NCBI GenBank assembly: GCA_965218865.1
Contig: CBDCME010000008.1
Span: 1 to 54,965 of the forward strand
Source of the DNA: CBDCME01 sp965218865
Lineage (GTDB): Bacteria; Pseudomonadota; Alphaproteobacteria; JAAXGF01
Direction of reading: 5' to 3'
Length of the DNA stretch: 54,965 nt
How positions within the stretch are numbered: the first letter of the stretch is position 1; the number at the start of each line of letters is the position of its first letter. The notes below the pieces were generated by a model. The model was given only the letters and a program-made list of their open reading frames with translations, ran no database searches and had not been told where the DNA came from. Shown in pieces: positions 10,376 to 18,961 of this stretch. The position numbers were made by a program, and so were the translations under genes.

Positions 10376-10579
10376 TTATCGGTCGAGTTCTCGTGGCGGG
10401 TCGTCTTTACCTATTCGGTCCCGCCAGCTCCAAGCCAACCCAAAGACAACGAACGCGAACACACACACAACGCCAGGGATAGGCTGATACGGTTCCCATC
10501 CGTGGAAAACAAGTAGGGCCATGTTTTCCAGCCATACGCCCCCCGAAATCCACTTTACGGCTGTCAGGAACCCCCGCAT
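10376..10579 (-). CDS. Small predicted membrane protein
   Basis: The 67-residue product starts MRGFLTAVKW and has a strongly hydrophobic central helix (IPGVVCVFAFVVFGLAWSW) followed by a charged tail (RDRIGKDDPPRELDR), which suggests a single-pass inner-membrane protein with a cytoplasmic end. Its start lies six bases after the stop of a tiny upstream frame. The size and arrangement resemble small accessory genes of prophages, but I do not recognise the family. Confidence 0.45.
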   Translation of the reverse strand: MRGFLTAVKWISGGVWLENMALLVFHGWEPYQPIPGVVCVFAFVVFGLAWSWRDRIGKDDPPRELDR

Positions 10580-10585
10580 CGGGGC

Positions 10586-10690
10586 TTATCCCGCCGCCAT
10601 CAGGTCGAGCACTCCTCGATCCTTGCTCGGGACCGCGTGGGCGTAGATCACAAGCGTCAGCAGAATGAAGGTCTGCCGGAATCGTCTCAC
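10586..10690 (-). CDS. Very small predicted secreted or membrane peptide
   Basis: A GTG-started frame of 34 codons encodes VRRFRQTFILLTLVIYAHAV followed by PSKDRGVLDLMAAG. It has two to four Arg, a hydrophobic core and a possible A-H-A cleavage site, so it looks like a signal peptide or tiny membrane protein. A GGGGGA ribosome-binding site precedes the GTG and the next small gene begins six bases after its stop. This suggests a two-gene unit. The function is unknown, and a chance frame is possible. Confidence 0.35.
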   Translation of the reverse strand: MRRFRQTFILLTLVIYAHAVPSKDRGVLDLMAAG

Positions 10691-10795
10691 CGAAGTCCCC
10701 CTTTGCCGACATTATAGCCAGCGAGGACGATGTGTGGCGCCAAAATGAAACCCGTGCACAGCGGCGTAGTGGCCAAGGTTATATCACTACGCGTT

Positions 10796-11094
10796 TCAGC
10801 TGGCGTCCTTGCGACGGCGGTACGTATGTGCGCTGGTGTGAGTCACCTTCTCCCACCCTAGGTCACTCATCCGCATCTCCAGTTCTCTGCCGAAGCGCTT
10901 TCTTCGGTTCTGGAGGGTCTGTGCGGCAGCGGAACCGCTGGGGAGGATTTGACTGATAACGATCTTCACACGATCGTCGCCATTCCATTTCAGTCGCGGG
11001 CCGTTCTTACCACCAGCCACCAGGTCCACGACCACCTTAACCAGCGGTTTGACATCGAGCGGAGACTTCTTCTTACCGACAACTCGTCGACTAA
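10796..11094 (-). pseudogene. Hypothetical gene truncated at its 5' end by IS630 copy 1
   Basis: The host part of this frame encodes VVGKKKSPLDVKPLVKVVVD, then KWNGDDRVKIVISQILPSGS and a basic C-terminal end (TYRRRKDAS). It is about 97 codons, charged, and lacks membrane segments. The first codons of the open frame lie inside the left end of the IS630 element inserted at 11095, so the true start has been removed. I do not recognise the family. Its neighbours suggest an accessory or phage-derived locus. Confidence 0.45.
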
Positions 11095-11096
11095 TA

Positions 11097-11711
11097 CCAA
11101 CCGCCCCAGAGTTTGACTCGCGCAAAGGTTTACACGCCAGGTTTTGTGTGATTCAAGGTTGTTGGCAACAAGGGAGTGTGTTCAATGCCAACGATTCCTT
11201 TGCGAAACGACTTTGATGCTGAAAGAGTCCGTGTTCTTGCGGCACGGAGCGATGATGGGAACCAGGCGCGACGGCTTTTGTCGATGGCGGCCATCTACGA
11301 TGGGATGGATCGAGCGTGCGCGGCGGGTATTGGCGGCATGGATCGGCAGACGTTGCGGGACTGGGTTCACCGGTTCAACGCGGGAGGTCCGGCCGGTCTG
11401 ATCGACCGCAAGCCGAACGGGGCGTTGCGTCGGTTGACGCCGTCGCAAATGGCGGCGCTTTCGCGGGCTATCGAGGCCGGTCCCGATCCCGAACGGGATG
11501 GGGTCGTGCGCTGGCGCTGCATCGATCTCAAGCAACTGATCCGAACGCGCTTCGGCGTGGACTATCACGAGCGGAGCGTCGGCAAGCTGCTGGCCGCGCT
11601 CGGGTTCTCGCATATTTCCGCGCGCCCGCGCCACGTCGGCCAGGATGCGCGGGCACAGGAGGAATTTAAAAAAAAGTTTTCCCGAACACTTGGCGAAAAT
11701 CGTAGCGGCAC
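11097..11711 (+). mobile_element. IS630-type element, copy 1, left part
   Basis: The left end reads CCAACCGCCCCAGAGTTTGA after a TA dinucleotide, matching the termini of three other copies in this window (34236, 37470 and, inverted, 54395). The copy is interrupted after 11711 by a 7.25-kb IS66/intron element and resumes at 18962. The interruption duplicated AGCGGCAC (11704-11711 and 18962-18969). The right end is GGGCGGTTGG at 19518, again next to TA. Confidence 0.9.
11185..11711 (+). pseudogene. IS630-type orfA, interrupted near the frameshift site (copy 1)
   Basis: This encodes the N-terminal helix-turn-helix half of the transposase (MPTIPLRNDFDAERVRVLAA, with IGGMDRQTLRDWVHRFNAGG) up to the slippery run at about 11667 (eight A then G). 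In intact copies a -1 frameshift there joins orfA to the catalytic orfB. Here the IS66 element separates the two about 35 bases later, so this copy cannot make transposase. Confidence 0.85.
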
Positions 11712-11752
11712 GGCCGGGTAGGCGGGGGCATTGCTGCGCCCCGCCCCCCACA

Positions 11753-11785
11753 GAGCCGAGCGTGCGCGATTGACGCACTCGGTTC
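11753..11785 (-). ncRNA. Group II intron domain V (left copy)
   Basis: On the minus strand this reads GAACCGAGTGCG-TCAAT-CGCGCACGCTCGGCTC. It is the 33-base domain V hairpin just after the maturase stop. The usual AGC triad at bases 2-4 reads AAC here, which would place an A opposite C where other introns have G opposite U. The right-hand intron copy is identical. Confidence 0.75.
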
Positions 11786-11803
11786 CTCACCTGACAGGTT
11801 CGC

Positions 11804-13114
11804 TCACGAAGGTTGCCATGAGCGCACGAACTTGACCGACGGCAGGGGGTAGCGCTTGAGAATCTCGTTCATCCGGTCCCAGGTCAGGCACCTGCGACGG
11901 CTGCGGCGTGCAAGCCACTTCCGCCATGTGCGTGCGACCTGGTAGCGGAACCACTCCAGACGTTTGCCGTTTCCCGTCAGACCATAGTATGCGTAGTGGC
12001 CCCGGATCGCCCGAACGAGGTAGTCATGCTGCGCCTTGATCGGCAGGTGCCGGTTGCTCTTGCACCAGTCCTGCACCGATTTCAGCGCGCGGGCGAAGCG
12101 GCCTTTCGCCGTGATTTGGCGAACGACGTCCTTGCCTCGCAGCGACCGCCCCCAGACGTGGGTGAAGCCGAGGAAGTCGAACGTCGTGGCCGATGCCATC
12201 CAGTGACGCCCGTAGGGACGCCTCCGGCGGAAGTCCACATAGCGCGTCTTGGCCTCATGGAGCGTGAGCCCGTATCGACCGAGACGTTTGCCCAGCACGT
12301 CAAGCAGCCGCTTGCCGCTCTGGCGGTCTTCGAGGGCGACGACAAAGTCATCGGCGAATCTCACCAACTGGCAGTTGCCGCGCAGGCGCGGCCTCACCTC
12401 GTCCTCGAACCACTTGTCCAGCACATGGTGCAGGAAAATGTTGGAGAGAGTCGGCGAGATCACCCCACCTTGGGGAGTGCCAGCGACCGGCCTGTGCAGG
12501 GTGCCCTCTTCGAGCACCCCTGCCTTCAGCCATTTGTCGATCATGCGCCTTACGACGCCGTCCTTGATCCGCAGGTCGAGGAATGACCGCAGGTGAGTAT
12601 GCGAGATCGAGTCGAAGTAGGATTTCAAATCCGCGTCTATCACCCACCGTTGGCGCTGCTCGATGATACCCGCGCGCAGTACGTTGAGGGCATCGTGAGC
12701 CGACCGCTTGGGCCGGAAGCCGTACGAGCACGGCAGAAAATCCGCCTCGTAAATTGGCTCCAGCAGCATCAGGATTGCCCGCTGCGCCACCTTGTCTTCG
12801 AACGTCGGAATGCCGAGAGGGCGTTTCGTGCCGTCCGCCTTGGGGATGTAGTGGCGTCGCACCGGCGGCGCAAAGTAACGACCCGACTTCATCCGGTCCT
12901 GGAGGTCATCGAGATTGGCCTCAAGGTCCTTCTCGTAGTCGGCAGCCGTCACGCCGTCGATGCCCGTCGCCCCATCCTTGCGCGTGCGGCGGTACGCTTC
13001 ACGCATCCACTCGCCGTCGATGAGGTGGTGCAGGGACGTGAACACCCGATCCGGATGCTCCCTCGCCTGTTCGGCTATCCACTGCTGTTTCGTGAACGTG
13101 TTGGTGGAACTCAG
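11804..13114 (-). CDS. ltrA: Group II intron reverse transcriptase/maturase (left copy)
   Basis: The intron-encoded protein reverse transcribes the intron during retrohoming and helps it splice. All RT blocks are present: KRPLGIPTFEDKVAQRAI, PCSYGFRPKRSAHDAL, VIDADLKSYFDSISH, AGTPQGGVISPTLSNIFLHH and the active site VRFADDFVVAL, where FADD replaces YADD. A maturase domain X follows, with the terminal WDRMNEILKRYPLP. There is no HNH endonuclease domain. The ATG/GTG-based frame starts at 13045, but conserved residues (SSTNTFTKQQWIAEQAREHP) extend to a CTG at 13114 behind GGAGGAAA, so I use that start with caution. Confidence 0.9.
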   Translation of the reverse strand: MSSTNTFTKQQWIAEQAREHPDRVFTSLHHLIDGEWMREAYRRTRKDGATGIDGVTAADYEKDLEANLDDLQDRMKSGRYFAPPVRRHYIPKADGTKRPLGIPTFEDKVAQRAILMLLEPIYEADFLPCSYGFRPKRSAHDALNVLRAGIIEQRQRWVIDADLKSYFDSISHTHLRSFLDLRIKDGVVRRMIDKWLKAGVLEEGTLHRPVAGTPQGGVISPTLSNIFLHHVLDKWFEDEVRPRLRGNCQLVRFADDFVVALEDRQSGKRLLDVLGKRLGRYGLTLHEAKTRYVDFRRRRPYGRHWMASATTFDFLGFTHVWGRSLRGKDVVRQITAKGRFARALKSVQDWCKSNRHLPIKAQHDYLVRAIRGHYAYYGLTGNGKRLEWFRYQVARTWRKWLARRSRRRCLTWDRMNEILKRYPLPSVKFVRSWQPS

Positions 13115-13804
13115 GGTTTCCTCCAGCGTTTCCCATCAGTGGCTCTGTTCAGATGACGCCCCGCTTCCCTCCAGCGGGTCCCGATGGGCACGGTTCCCCG
13201 CCTTCAGCGGTACTATCAGGACGCTACGACTTCCTGCTCTCGCGTGTCCTTCGGCTTATTGGTTTCGCCAGCCGGCTCCGTGGGTGCCTGTCGGGGTCCG
13301 TGTCCGCTTTGAGCGCTCCCGCTGCCGTGCAGGCCCGGCGACGGACCGGGGTCTGGATTTTTCTTGCTGGCAATCCCCTTTCCAGCGGTCTTGCCCGCGG
13401 GCAAGAGCAGGATCTCCCAGGTTCCCTGGCGACCCATCCCGTGACTTTGCGCCGGTCTACGACCCCGGACGACCCGTTGCGCCTCGCCAGTAACGGCGCT
13501 TCCGGTGCTGCCCCCACACGATTAACAATGAAGGCGTCGTCGCTTCACCGATTTCGAGGCTTCCTCCGCCGCTTCATCACCTGATGTCTACGCTTCACGA
13601 CGGGCGTTACCGCACGCCATGCAAGACTCGCTTCCGGCTGGCGGGCTGCGCCTTTGCCGGGCGGGAGTCGAACCCGCTGGATCGCTACGAGAGGTTTCAG
13701 TTCATGGCATCCTCCTCTCCAGGGCTTAGCCTGGCGCAATAACCGTTCGGGTTCCGGGGGATGAGGAGATGCTTACCCGCACTCGGCCGCACCCGAGTGT
13801 GATT

Positions 13805-14686
13805 CTACCGATTGAGGGTACGCCGCCAATCTTTTCGGAGGGAGCGCAGCCAGATGTCCTTTTTCGGCTGGGCTCGTGTCGTGTGCCTGTCGTAGCGTCC
13901 GCGGCCCTGGGTGGTCCCGATGCGGGTCCAGCCCGACGCCCGGTAGACGGCACCGGTGTATCGCGGGATCTCGACGAAGGTTTCGATCAGCACCGGGGTG
14001 GTGCCGTAGCGCTCGGTCCAGTCGGTGGGCAGGCGCCGGCGCACGATGGCGAGGATGTGCGAGCCGAGGTTGGGGATCTCGATCCAGGGCAAGATCAGGA
14101 ACCTCGGATTGTCGATCACGAGCGGGAGGTTCTTCTCACGCTTCTCGGGCGTCCATCCGATGAAGTTGTCGCGCGGGGCGAGCTTCCAGGCTGCGGTGGA
14201 GAAGCCGAGCATGGCGATGGGCCAGCCGTTGCGGTCGTGAACGGCGTAGCGCATCTGGGCGCCGACCAGGGTCTTGTATCCGAGGTAGTGGTAGCGGGCG
14301 ACGAACTCGTTCCAGAGCCTGCTTTCCCGGGTGCTGTGCACGACGGCGCGGAAGTCGAGCGGGCGGACCTCGTCGAGGGTCGTGGGCGCGGGGAACAGCG
14401 GCGGCTCGGTGTCGGGTCCGAAGGCGATGGGCTTGGGCCGGCCCCGTTGCCACCTGGGCGGCGGCAGCTCGATGAGGCCGTCGCGGTGCATGGCGAGCAT
14501 GGTGACGCGGGCCATCATGTCCTTGAGGCCGCCGTCGGGCTTGAGCCAGCCGATGCGCCGGCAGAACTCGATCGACAGGGCCCGGCGGCTGAGCTGCGCG
14601 GGACCGGCGACGAGCGCCCGCAGAAGCGCCATTTCCTCGGCGGTGAAGTCTCGGCCGTAGTAGCGGCACTCGACCGCGCCGGTCAT
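13805..14686 (-). CDS. DUF4338 protein, partner gene of the IS66 element
   Basis: The 293-residue product contains the DUF4338 core: HSTRESRLWNEFVARYHYLG, MRYAVHDRNGWPIAMLGFST, FIGWTPEKREKNL and IDNPRFLILPWIEIPNLGS. A C-terminal basic region ends KKDIWLRSLRKDWRRTLNR. DUF4338 is also found in DruA of Druantia defence systems, but here the start overlaps the tnpC stop as ATGA, so the two are translationally coupled parts of one mobile element. Its role in transposition is unknown to me. A much longer frame continues upstream but is only the shadow of tnpC. Confidence 0.85.
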   Translation of the reverse strand: MTGAVECRYYGRDFTAEEMALLRALVAGPAQLSRRALSIEFCRRIGWLKPDGGLKDMMARVTMLAMHRDGLIELPPPRWQRGRPKPIAFGPDTEPPLFPAPTTLDEVRPLDFRAVVHSTRESRLWNEFVARYHYLGYKTLVGAQMRYAVHDRNGWPIAMLGFSTAAWKLAPRDNFIGWTPEKREKNLPLVIDNPRFLILPWIEIPNLGSHILAIVRRRLPTDWTERYGTTPVLIETFVEIPRYTGAVYRASGWTRIGTTQGRGRYDRHTTRAQPKKDIWLRSLRKDWRRTLNR

Positions 14687-16848
14687 CCCGACGCCGTGAG
14701 TTCGCGCCGGCGCTCCTCGCTCATCGACCACGGCAGCCAGGGCGAGAGGTCGTCCGGCGGCTTGCCGCCGTTCTCCGCGCACGCGGTCAGCCATTCCTTG
14801 AGCCAGCGCCGGACGTCGATGCCGTTGATCGCCAGCGTGCCGGCCACGGAGTACATGGTCGCGGTGAAGTCGGCGCCCTTCTCGCTGTCGGAGCCGAAGC
14901 TCAATCGCCGCCCGATGACAGCCCCGCGCAGGGCGAGCTCGCCGCGGTTGTTGTCCATGGGCACGAACGGCTTGTCGACGAAGACGCATAATCCCTCGCG
15001 GTGTTTGACGAGCGATCGCAGCGGCTTGGCCCTGCGCGCCCTGTCCGTCAGTCCGGCCAGTTCCGCTTCGGCGGCTGCGAACAGCTCGTCGACCGCCTTC
15101 TTCAGCTTGGCGTGCGCCGCATCGAACGCCGGCGTCTGGCGTTCGAGAGGGTGAGCGGGGTCGTAATGCTCCAGCCGCGCATCGTTCAGGCGGTAGATCT
15201 CCGCGATTCGCTCGATCCATCTCTGGCACCAGCGCCTGAGCCGCACACGCCCCGCCGCGCGGTCGATGAACGAGCGCCTTTGATGCGCCCAGCACCATTG
15301 CAGGATCACCCTGCCGGCGAGCTCGCGGGCCAGTTTCTTGTAGGCGCTGAACCGGTCGCAGACCAGGACCACGGTGCCCTGTGTCGAGCCGAACAGCTTC
15401 GTCGCGACCTCGGCGCTGCGCGAGGGATCGATGTGGAAGTAGACCGCGTCCGGGCTCACAGAGGTCCACAGCCAGGCCCGGCTCGAGCGCCCCTTCTCGC
15501 GATACGCCTGAACGCGCCAGGATGTTTCGTCGGCATGGCGCAGCGCCGCCTCGTTCTGGTGCGCGAGGATCGACTTGGCCAGCGGCTCGAACAGCGGCAC
15601 GAAGCGCTTGGTGCTGTCGGCCAGCGTCCCCGGCGAGATCGCCAGCCCCATGTCGCCGAGCCAGGCCACGACCCGATGCAGGGGACGGCAGCAGACGAAC
15701 CGTTCGTAGAGCATGCACGTCCAGACGCTGATCCCGTAGGGCGTGGTCTCGAACAGCCGCGTCACCGCAGGCGCGGTCACCTCGCGCGGCGAGGACGCGC
15801 AGTCGCAACCGCGGCGGTAGCGCGGCCGGACGATGGTGTTCTCGTAAGCCTCGATGTCGATCTCGAAGAGAGTGGTGCAGCGCTCGCCGTTGGCGGCATA
15901 GGGCTTGCCGCAGCGCGGACACACGCGCGCATCCTCCGGCGGATCGCGTGTTTCCTTCTTCTGTCCGAGCCCGGGGCGTTGGGTGCGCCCGTGTCCGGCG
16001 GTGCCGCGCTGCTGGCCGCGCTTGCGCCCGGTGCCCGGCTTCTTCTGCCGCTCGCTCCTGCTGCCGTAGAGTGCCTTGGACAAGACGCTCCGGGTCGAAC
16101 GCAGCTTGTCGAGGTCGAGTTCCAGCTTCTCGACACGCAAGGCCAGCGCCGCGTTCTCGCCCTTCAGATCCCGCACCTCGGCGCGCAGCTCGGCATTTTT
16201 CTTCCGCAGCGACGCGATCAGCTCGGTTGCCCGCACGACCGCCGCACGCAGCCGGTCGTTGCGCTCGCGCAGCCACGCGATCGTGCCCTCCCGGGCCTCC
16301 ACCAAACGCTGGGCCGCCGCGAGCCGCCGGTCGAATTGCTTGCGCAGCGACTCGGCCACGCGCTCGCCCTTGCGGTACACCTTCGCGATCCGCGAGCGCT
16401 CTCGGTCGATATCCTGCTTCAGCCAGTTGATCTCGTCCTGGTGGCGCGCCTCGACCTGCTCCTGGTGCTCGTGAGACCTGCGCAACGTGATGCGAAGATC
16501 GGAGATCTCGGCGTCCTGGGACTCGACCCTGCGTTCCAACGTCTTCACAGCCCGCGACGCGGTCTTCGGTGCGGCTGCCTTGAGCTTGAACCGGCAGGTG
16601 CCGAGCCGCCTCGTCAGCGAGTTCGCGAGCGCTCGGGCGTCCCTCTCCGACCGGCGCAGTTCCTCGCGGCGCAACTCCGCCACTCGCGCGCGACCCCGTT
16701 CCTCCTCGATGCGCGCCTCTGCCTCTTCAAGCAGAGACGCCCAATCGAGCGGCTCGCACGCCGGCGCCACGATGGGAAGCGACCACAGGGTGTCGCCGCC
16801 CTCGGACGGCGTCAGGTCGGTGCCGAAATCCGCGTCGAGAACCGCCAT
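14683..16848 (-). CDS. tnpC: IS66-family transposase with long coiled-coil N-terminus
   Basis: The 721-residue product is larger than typical IS66 TnpC (about 520) because of an N-terminal coiled coil of roughly 270 residues rich in Arg and Glu (LRRSHEHQEQVEARHQDEIN). The IS66 zinc-finger region follows (CPRCGKPYAANGERC, YRRGCDC). The DDE residues lie in LRHADETSWRV, VLVCDRFSAYKKL and DNNRGELALRGAVIGRR. The C-terminal IS66 tail (YSVAGTLAINGIDVRRWLKE) is complete. No tnpA or tnpB genes are present; a DUF4338 gene overlaps the stop by four bases. The frame is intact, so this transposase may be functional. Confidence 0.93.
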   Translation of the reverse strand: MAVLDADFGTDLTPSEGGDTLWSLPIVAPACEPLDWASLLEEAEARIEEERGRARVAELRREELRRSERDARALANSLTRRLGTCRFKLKAAAPKTASRAVKTLERRVESQDAEISDLRITLRRSHEHQEQVEARHQDEINWLKQDIDRERSRIAKVYRKGERVAESLRKQFDRRLAAAQRLVEAREGTIAWLRERNDRLRAAVVRATELIASLRKKNAELRAEVRDLKGENAALALRVEKLELDLDKLRSTRSVLSKALYGSRSERQKKPGTGRKRGQQRGTAGHGRTQRPGLGQKKETRDPPEDARVCPRCGKPYAANGERCTTLFEIDIEAYENTIVRPRYRRGCDCASSPREVTAPAVTRLFETTPYGISVWTCMLYERFVCCRPLHRVVAWLGDMGLAISPGTLADSTKRFVPLFEPLAKSILAHQNEAALRHADETSWRVQAYREKGRSSRAWLWTSVSPDAVYFHIDPSRSAEVATKLFGSTQGTVVLVCDRFSAYKKLARELAGRVILQWCWAHQRRSFIDRAAGRVRLRRWCQRWIERIAEIYRLNDARLEHYDPAHPLERQTPAFDAAHAKLKKAVDELFAAAEAELAGLTDRARRAKPLRSLVKHREGLCVFVDKPFVPMDNNRGELALRGAVIGRRLSFGSDSEKGADFTATMYSVAGTLAINGIDVRRWLKEWLTACAENGGKPPDDLSPWLPWSMSEERRRELTASG

Positions 16849-17558
16849 GCGCGAGACGGTAGCGCATGCGCGGAATAGTTACCAGTCAGAAAATCCGTGG
16901 AGGTCTACGATCCCCCGGGACCCGAACGGTTATTGCGCCAGGCTAAGCCCTGGAGAGGAGGATGCCATGAACTGAAACCTCTCGTAGCGATCCAGCGGGT
17001 TCGACTCCCGCCCGGCAAAGGCGCAGCCCGCCAGCCGGAAGCGAGTCTTGCATGGCGTGCGGTAACGCCCGTCGTGAAGCGTAGACAGCAGGTGATGAAG
17101 CGGCGGAGGAAGCCTCGAAATCGGTGAAGCGACGACGCCTTCATTGTTAATCGTGTGGGGGCAGCACCGGAAGCGCCGTTACTGGCGAGGCGCAACGGGT
17201 CGTCCGGGGTCGTAGACCGGCGCAAAGTCACGGGATGGGTCGCCAGGGAACCTGGGAGATCCTGCTCTTGCCCGCGGGCAAGACCGCTGGAAAGGGGATT
17301 GCCAGCAAGAAAAAATCCAGACCCCGGTCCGTCGCCGGGCCTGCACGGCAGCGGGAGCGCTCAAAGCGGACACGGACCCCGACAGGCACCCACGGAGCCG
17401 GCTGGCGAAACCAATAAGCCGAAGGACACGCGAGAGCAGGAAGTCGTAGCGTCCTGATAGTACCGCTGAAGGCGGGGAACCGTGCCCATCGGGACCCGCT
17501 GGAGGGAAGCGGGGCGTCATCTGAACAGAGCCACTGATGGGAAACGCTGGAGGAAACC

Positions 17559-18869
17559 CTGAGTTCCACCAACACGTTCACGAAACAGCAGTGGATAGCC
17601 GAACAGGCGAGGGAGCATCCGGATCGGGTGTTCACGTCCCTGCACCACCTCATCGACGGCGAGTGGATGCGTGAAGCGTACCGCCGCACGCGCAAGGATG
17701 GGGCGACGGGCATCGACGGCGTGACGGCTGCCGACTACGAGAAGGACCTTGAGGCCAATCTCGATGACCTCCAGGACCGGATGAAGTCGGGTCGTTACTT
17801 TGCGCCGCCGGTGCGACGCCACTACATCCCCAAGGCGGACGGCACGAAACGCCCTCTCGGCATTCCGACGTTCGAAGACAAGGTGGCGCAGCGGGCAATC
17901 CTGATGCTGCTGGAGCCAATTTACGAGGCGGATTTTCTGCCGTGCTCGTACGGCTTCCGGCCCAAGCGGTCGGCTCACGATGCCCTCAACGTACTGCGCG
18001 CGGGTATCATCGAGCAGCGCCAACGGTGGGTGATAGACGCGGATTTGAAATCCTACTTCGACTCGATCTCGCATACTCACCTGCGGTCATTCCTCGACCT
18101 GCGGATCAAGGACGGCGTCGTAAGGCGCATGATCGACAAATGGCTGAAGGCAGGGGTGCTCGAAGAGGGCACCCTGCACAGGCCGGTCGCTGGCACTCCC
18201 CAAGGTGGGGTGATCTCGCCGACTCTCTCCAACATTTTCCTGCACCATGTGCTGGACAAGTGGTTCGAGGACGAGGTGAGGCCGCGCCTGCGCGGCAACT
18301 GCCAGTTGGTGAGATTCGCCGATGACTTTGTCGTCGCCCTCGAAGACCGCCAGAGCGGCAAGCGGCTGCTTGACGTGCTGGGCAAACGTCTCGGTCGATA
18401 CGGGCTCACGCTCCATGAGGCCAAGACGCGCTATGTGGACTTCCGCCGGAGGCGTCCCTACGGGCGTCACTGGATGGCATCGGCCACGACGTTCGACTTC
18501 CTCGGCTTCACCCACGTCTGGGGGCGGTCGCTGCGAGGCAAGGACGTCGTTCGCCAAATCACGGCGAAAGGCCGCTTCGCCCGCGCGCTGAAATCGGTGC
18601 AGGACTGGTGCAAGAGCAACCGGCACCTGCCGATCAAGGCGCAGCATGACTACCTCGTTCGGGCGATCCGGGGCCACTACGCATACTATGGTCTGACGGG
18701 AAACGGCAAACGTCTGGAGTGGTTCCGCTACCAGGTCGCACGCACATGGCGGAAGTGGCTTGCACGCCGCAGCCGTCGCAGGTGCCTGACCTGGGACCGG
18801 ATGAACGAGATTCTCAAGCGCTACCCCCTGCCGTCGGTCAAGTTCGTGCGCTCATGGCAACCTTCGTGA
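17559..18869 (+). CDS. ltrA: Group II intron reverse transcriptase/maturase (right copy)
   Basis: The protein is identical to the left-copy maturase, with the FADD active site and no endonuclease domain, so mobility would depend on single-stranded targets or replication forks. The conserved N-terminal codons start at CTG (17559), six bases after a GGAGG ribosome-binding site. The first conventional start in frame is a GTG at 17628, which would delete 23 conserved residues. Both copies carry the CTG, so it is not a sequencing slip confined to one copy. Confidence 0.9.
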   Translation: MSSTNTFTKQQWIAEQAREHPDRVFTSLHHLIDGEWMREAYRRTRKDGATGIDGVTAADYEKDLEANLDDLQDRMKSGRYFAPPVRRHYIPKADGTKRPLGIPTFEDKVAQRAILMLLEPIYEADFLPCSYGFRPKRSAHDALNVLRAGIIEQRQRWVIDADLKSYFDSISHTHLRSFLDLRIKDGVVRRMIDKWLKAGVLEEGTLHRPVAGTPQGGVISPTLSNIFLHHVLDKWFEDEVRPRLRGNCQLVRFADDFVVALEDRQSGKRLLDVLGKRLGRYGLTLHEAKTRYVDFRRRRPYGRHWMASATTFDFLGFTHVWGRSLRGKDVVRQITAKGRFARALKSVQDWCKSNRHLPIKAQHDYLVRAIRGHYAYYGLTGNGKRLEWFRYQVARTWRKWLARRSRRRCLTWDRMNEILKRYPLPSVKFVRSWQPS

Positions 18870-18887
18870 GCGAACCTGTCAGGTGAG

Positions 18888-18920
18888 GAACCGAGTGCGT
18901 CAATCGCGCACGCTCGGCTC
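18888..18920 (+). ncRNA. Group II intron domain V (right copy)
   Basis: This is the plus-strand domain V with the same AAC in place of the AGC triad as the left copy. It directly follows the maturase gene and precedes the GC-rich domain VI. Confidence 0.75.
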
Positions 18921-18961
18921 TGTGGGGGGCGGGGCGCAGCAATGCCCCCGCCTACCCGGCC

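Larger units (their letters stand above)
11718..13739 (-). mobile_element. Group II intron, left copy (full length)
   Basis: On the minus strand the intron starts near 13738 (TTGCGCCAGGCTAAGCCC) and runs through the structured 5' RNA domains (13115-13738). It then contains the maturase gene and ends with domain V (11753-11785) and a domain VI tail reaching about 11718 (CCGCCTAC). It is a near-perfect inverted copy of the intron at 16933-18955. I found only one homopolymer difference (five versus six T) and one substitution. Exact splice borders are uncertain by two or three bases. Confidence 0.85.
16933..18955 (+). mobile_element. Group II intron, right copy (full length)
   Basis: This is the plus-strand copy of the same intron: a 5' end near GCGCCAGGCTAAGCCC, an approximately 600-base structured leader, the maturase gene, domain V at 18888-18920 and a domain VI tail (GGGGCGCAGCAATGCCCCC). 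It is flanked inside by CCCGAACGGTTA and outside by CCGGCC, followed by the target duplication. The flanks equal those of the left copy, so both introns sit in the same target, the terminal repeat of the IS66 element. Confidence 0.85.
11712..18961. mobile_element. IS66/DUF4338 element with a group II intron in each end, inserted in IS630 copy 1
   Basis: The 7250-bp insert is flanked by a perfect 8-bp duplication AGCGGCAC, the size made by IS66-family transposition. Sister IS630 copies have this octamer once. The insert begins GGCC and ends GGCC. It carries inverted repeats of about 2.05 kb (11712-13762 and 16911-18961), each holding one complete group II intron with its 3' end pointing outward. 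The repeats also include about 22 bp internal to the introns (CCGTTCGGGT-YCCGGGGGAT). The centre holds tnpC and a DUF4338 gene. The simplest reading is an IS66 element whose two terminal inverted repeats were each invaded at the same site by the same intron. Confidence 0.8.

Noticed and set aside
11804..13114. Reverse transcriptase considered as a retron or defence RT
   Set aside because: Domain X, an adjacent domain V/VI and an intron-type 5' RNA leader identify it as a group II intron maturase.
13805..14686. DUF4338 gene considered as a Druantia defence component
   Set aside because: No druE-like helicase or other Druantia genes are near, and it overlaps an IS66 transposase inside a bounded mobile element.
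13805..16276. Very long minus-strand frame of 823 codons covering DUF4338 and most of tnpC
   Set aside because: Only its last 293 codons encode a recognisable protein. The rest is an Arg/Ala-rich out-of-frame shadow of tnpC, and the ATGA overlap defines the true start.
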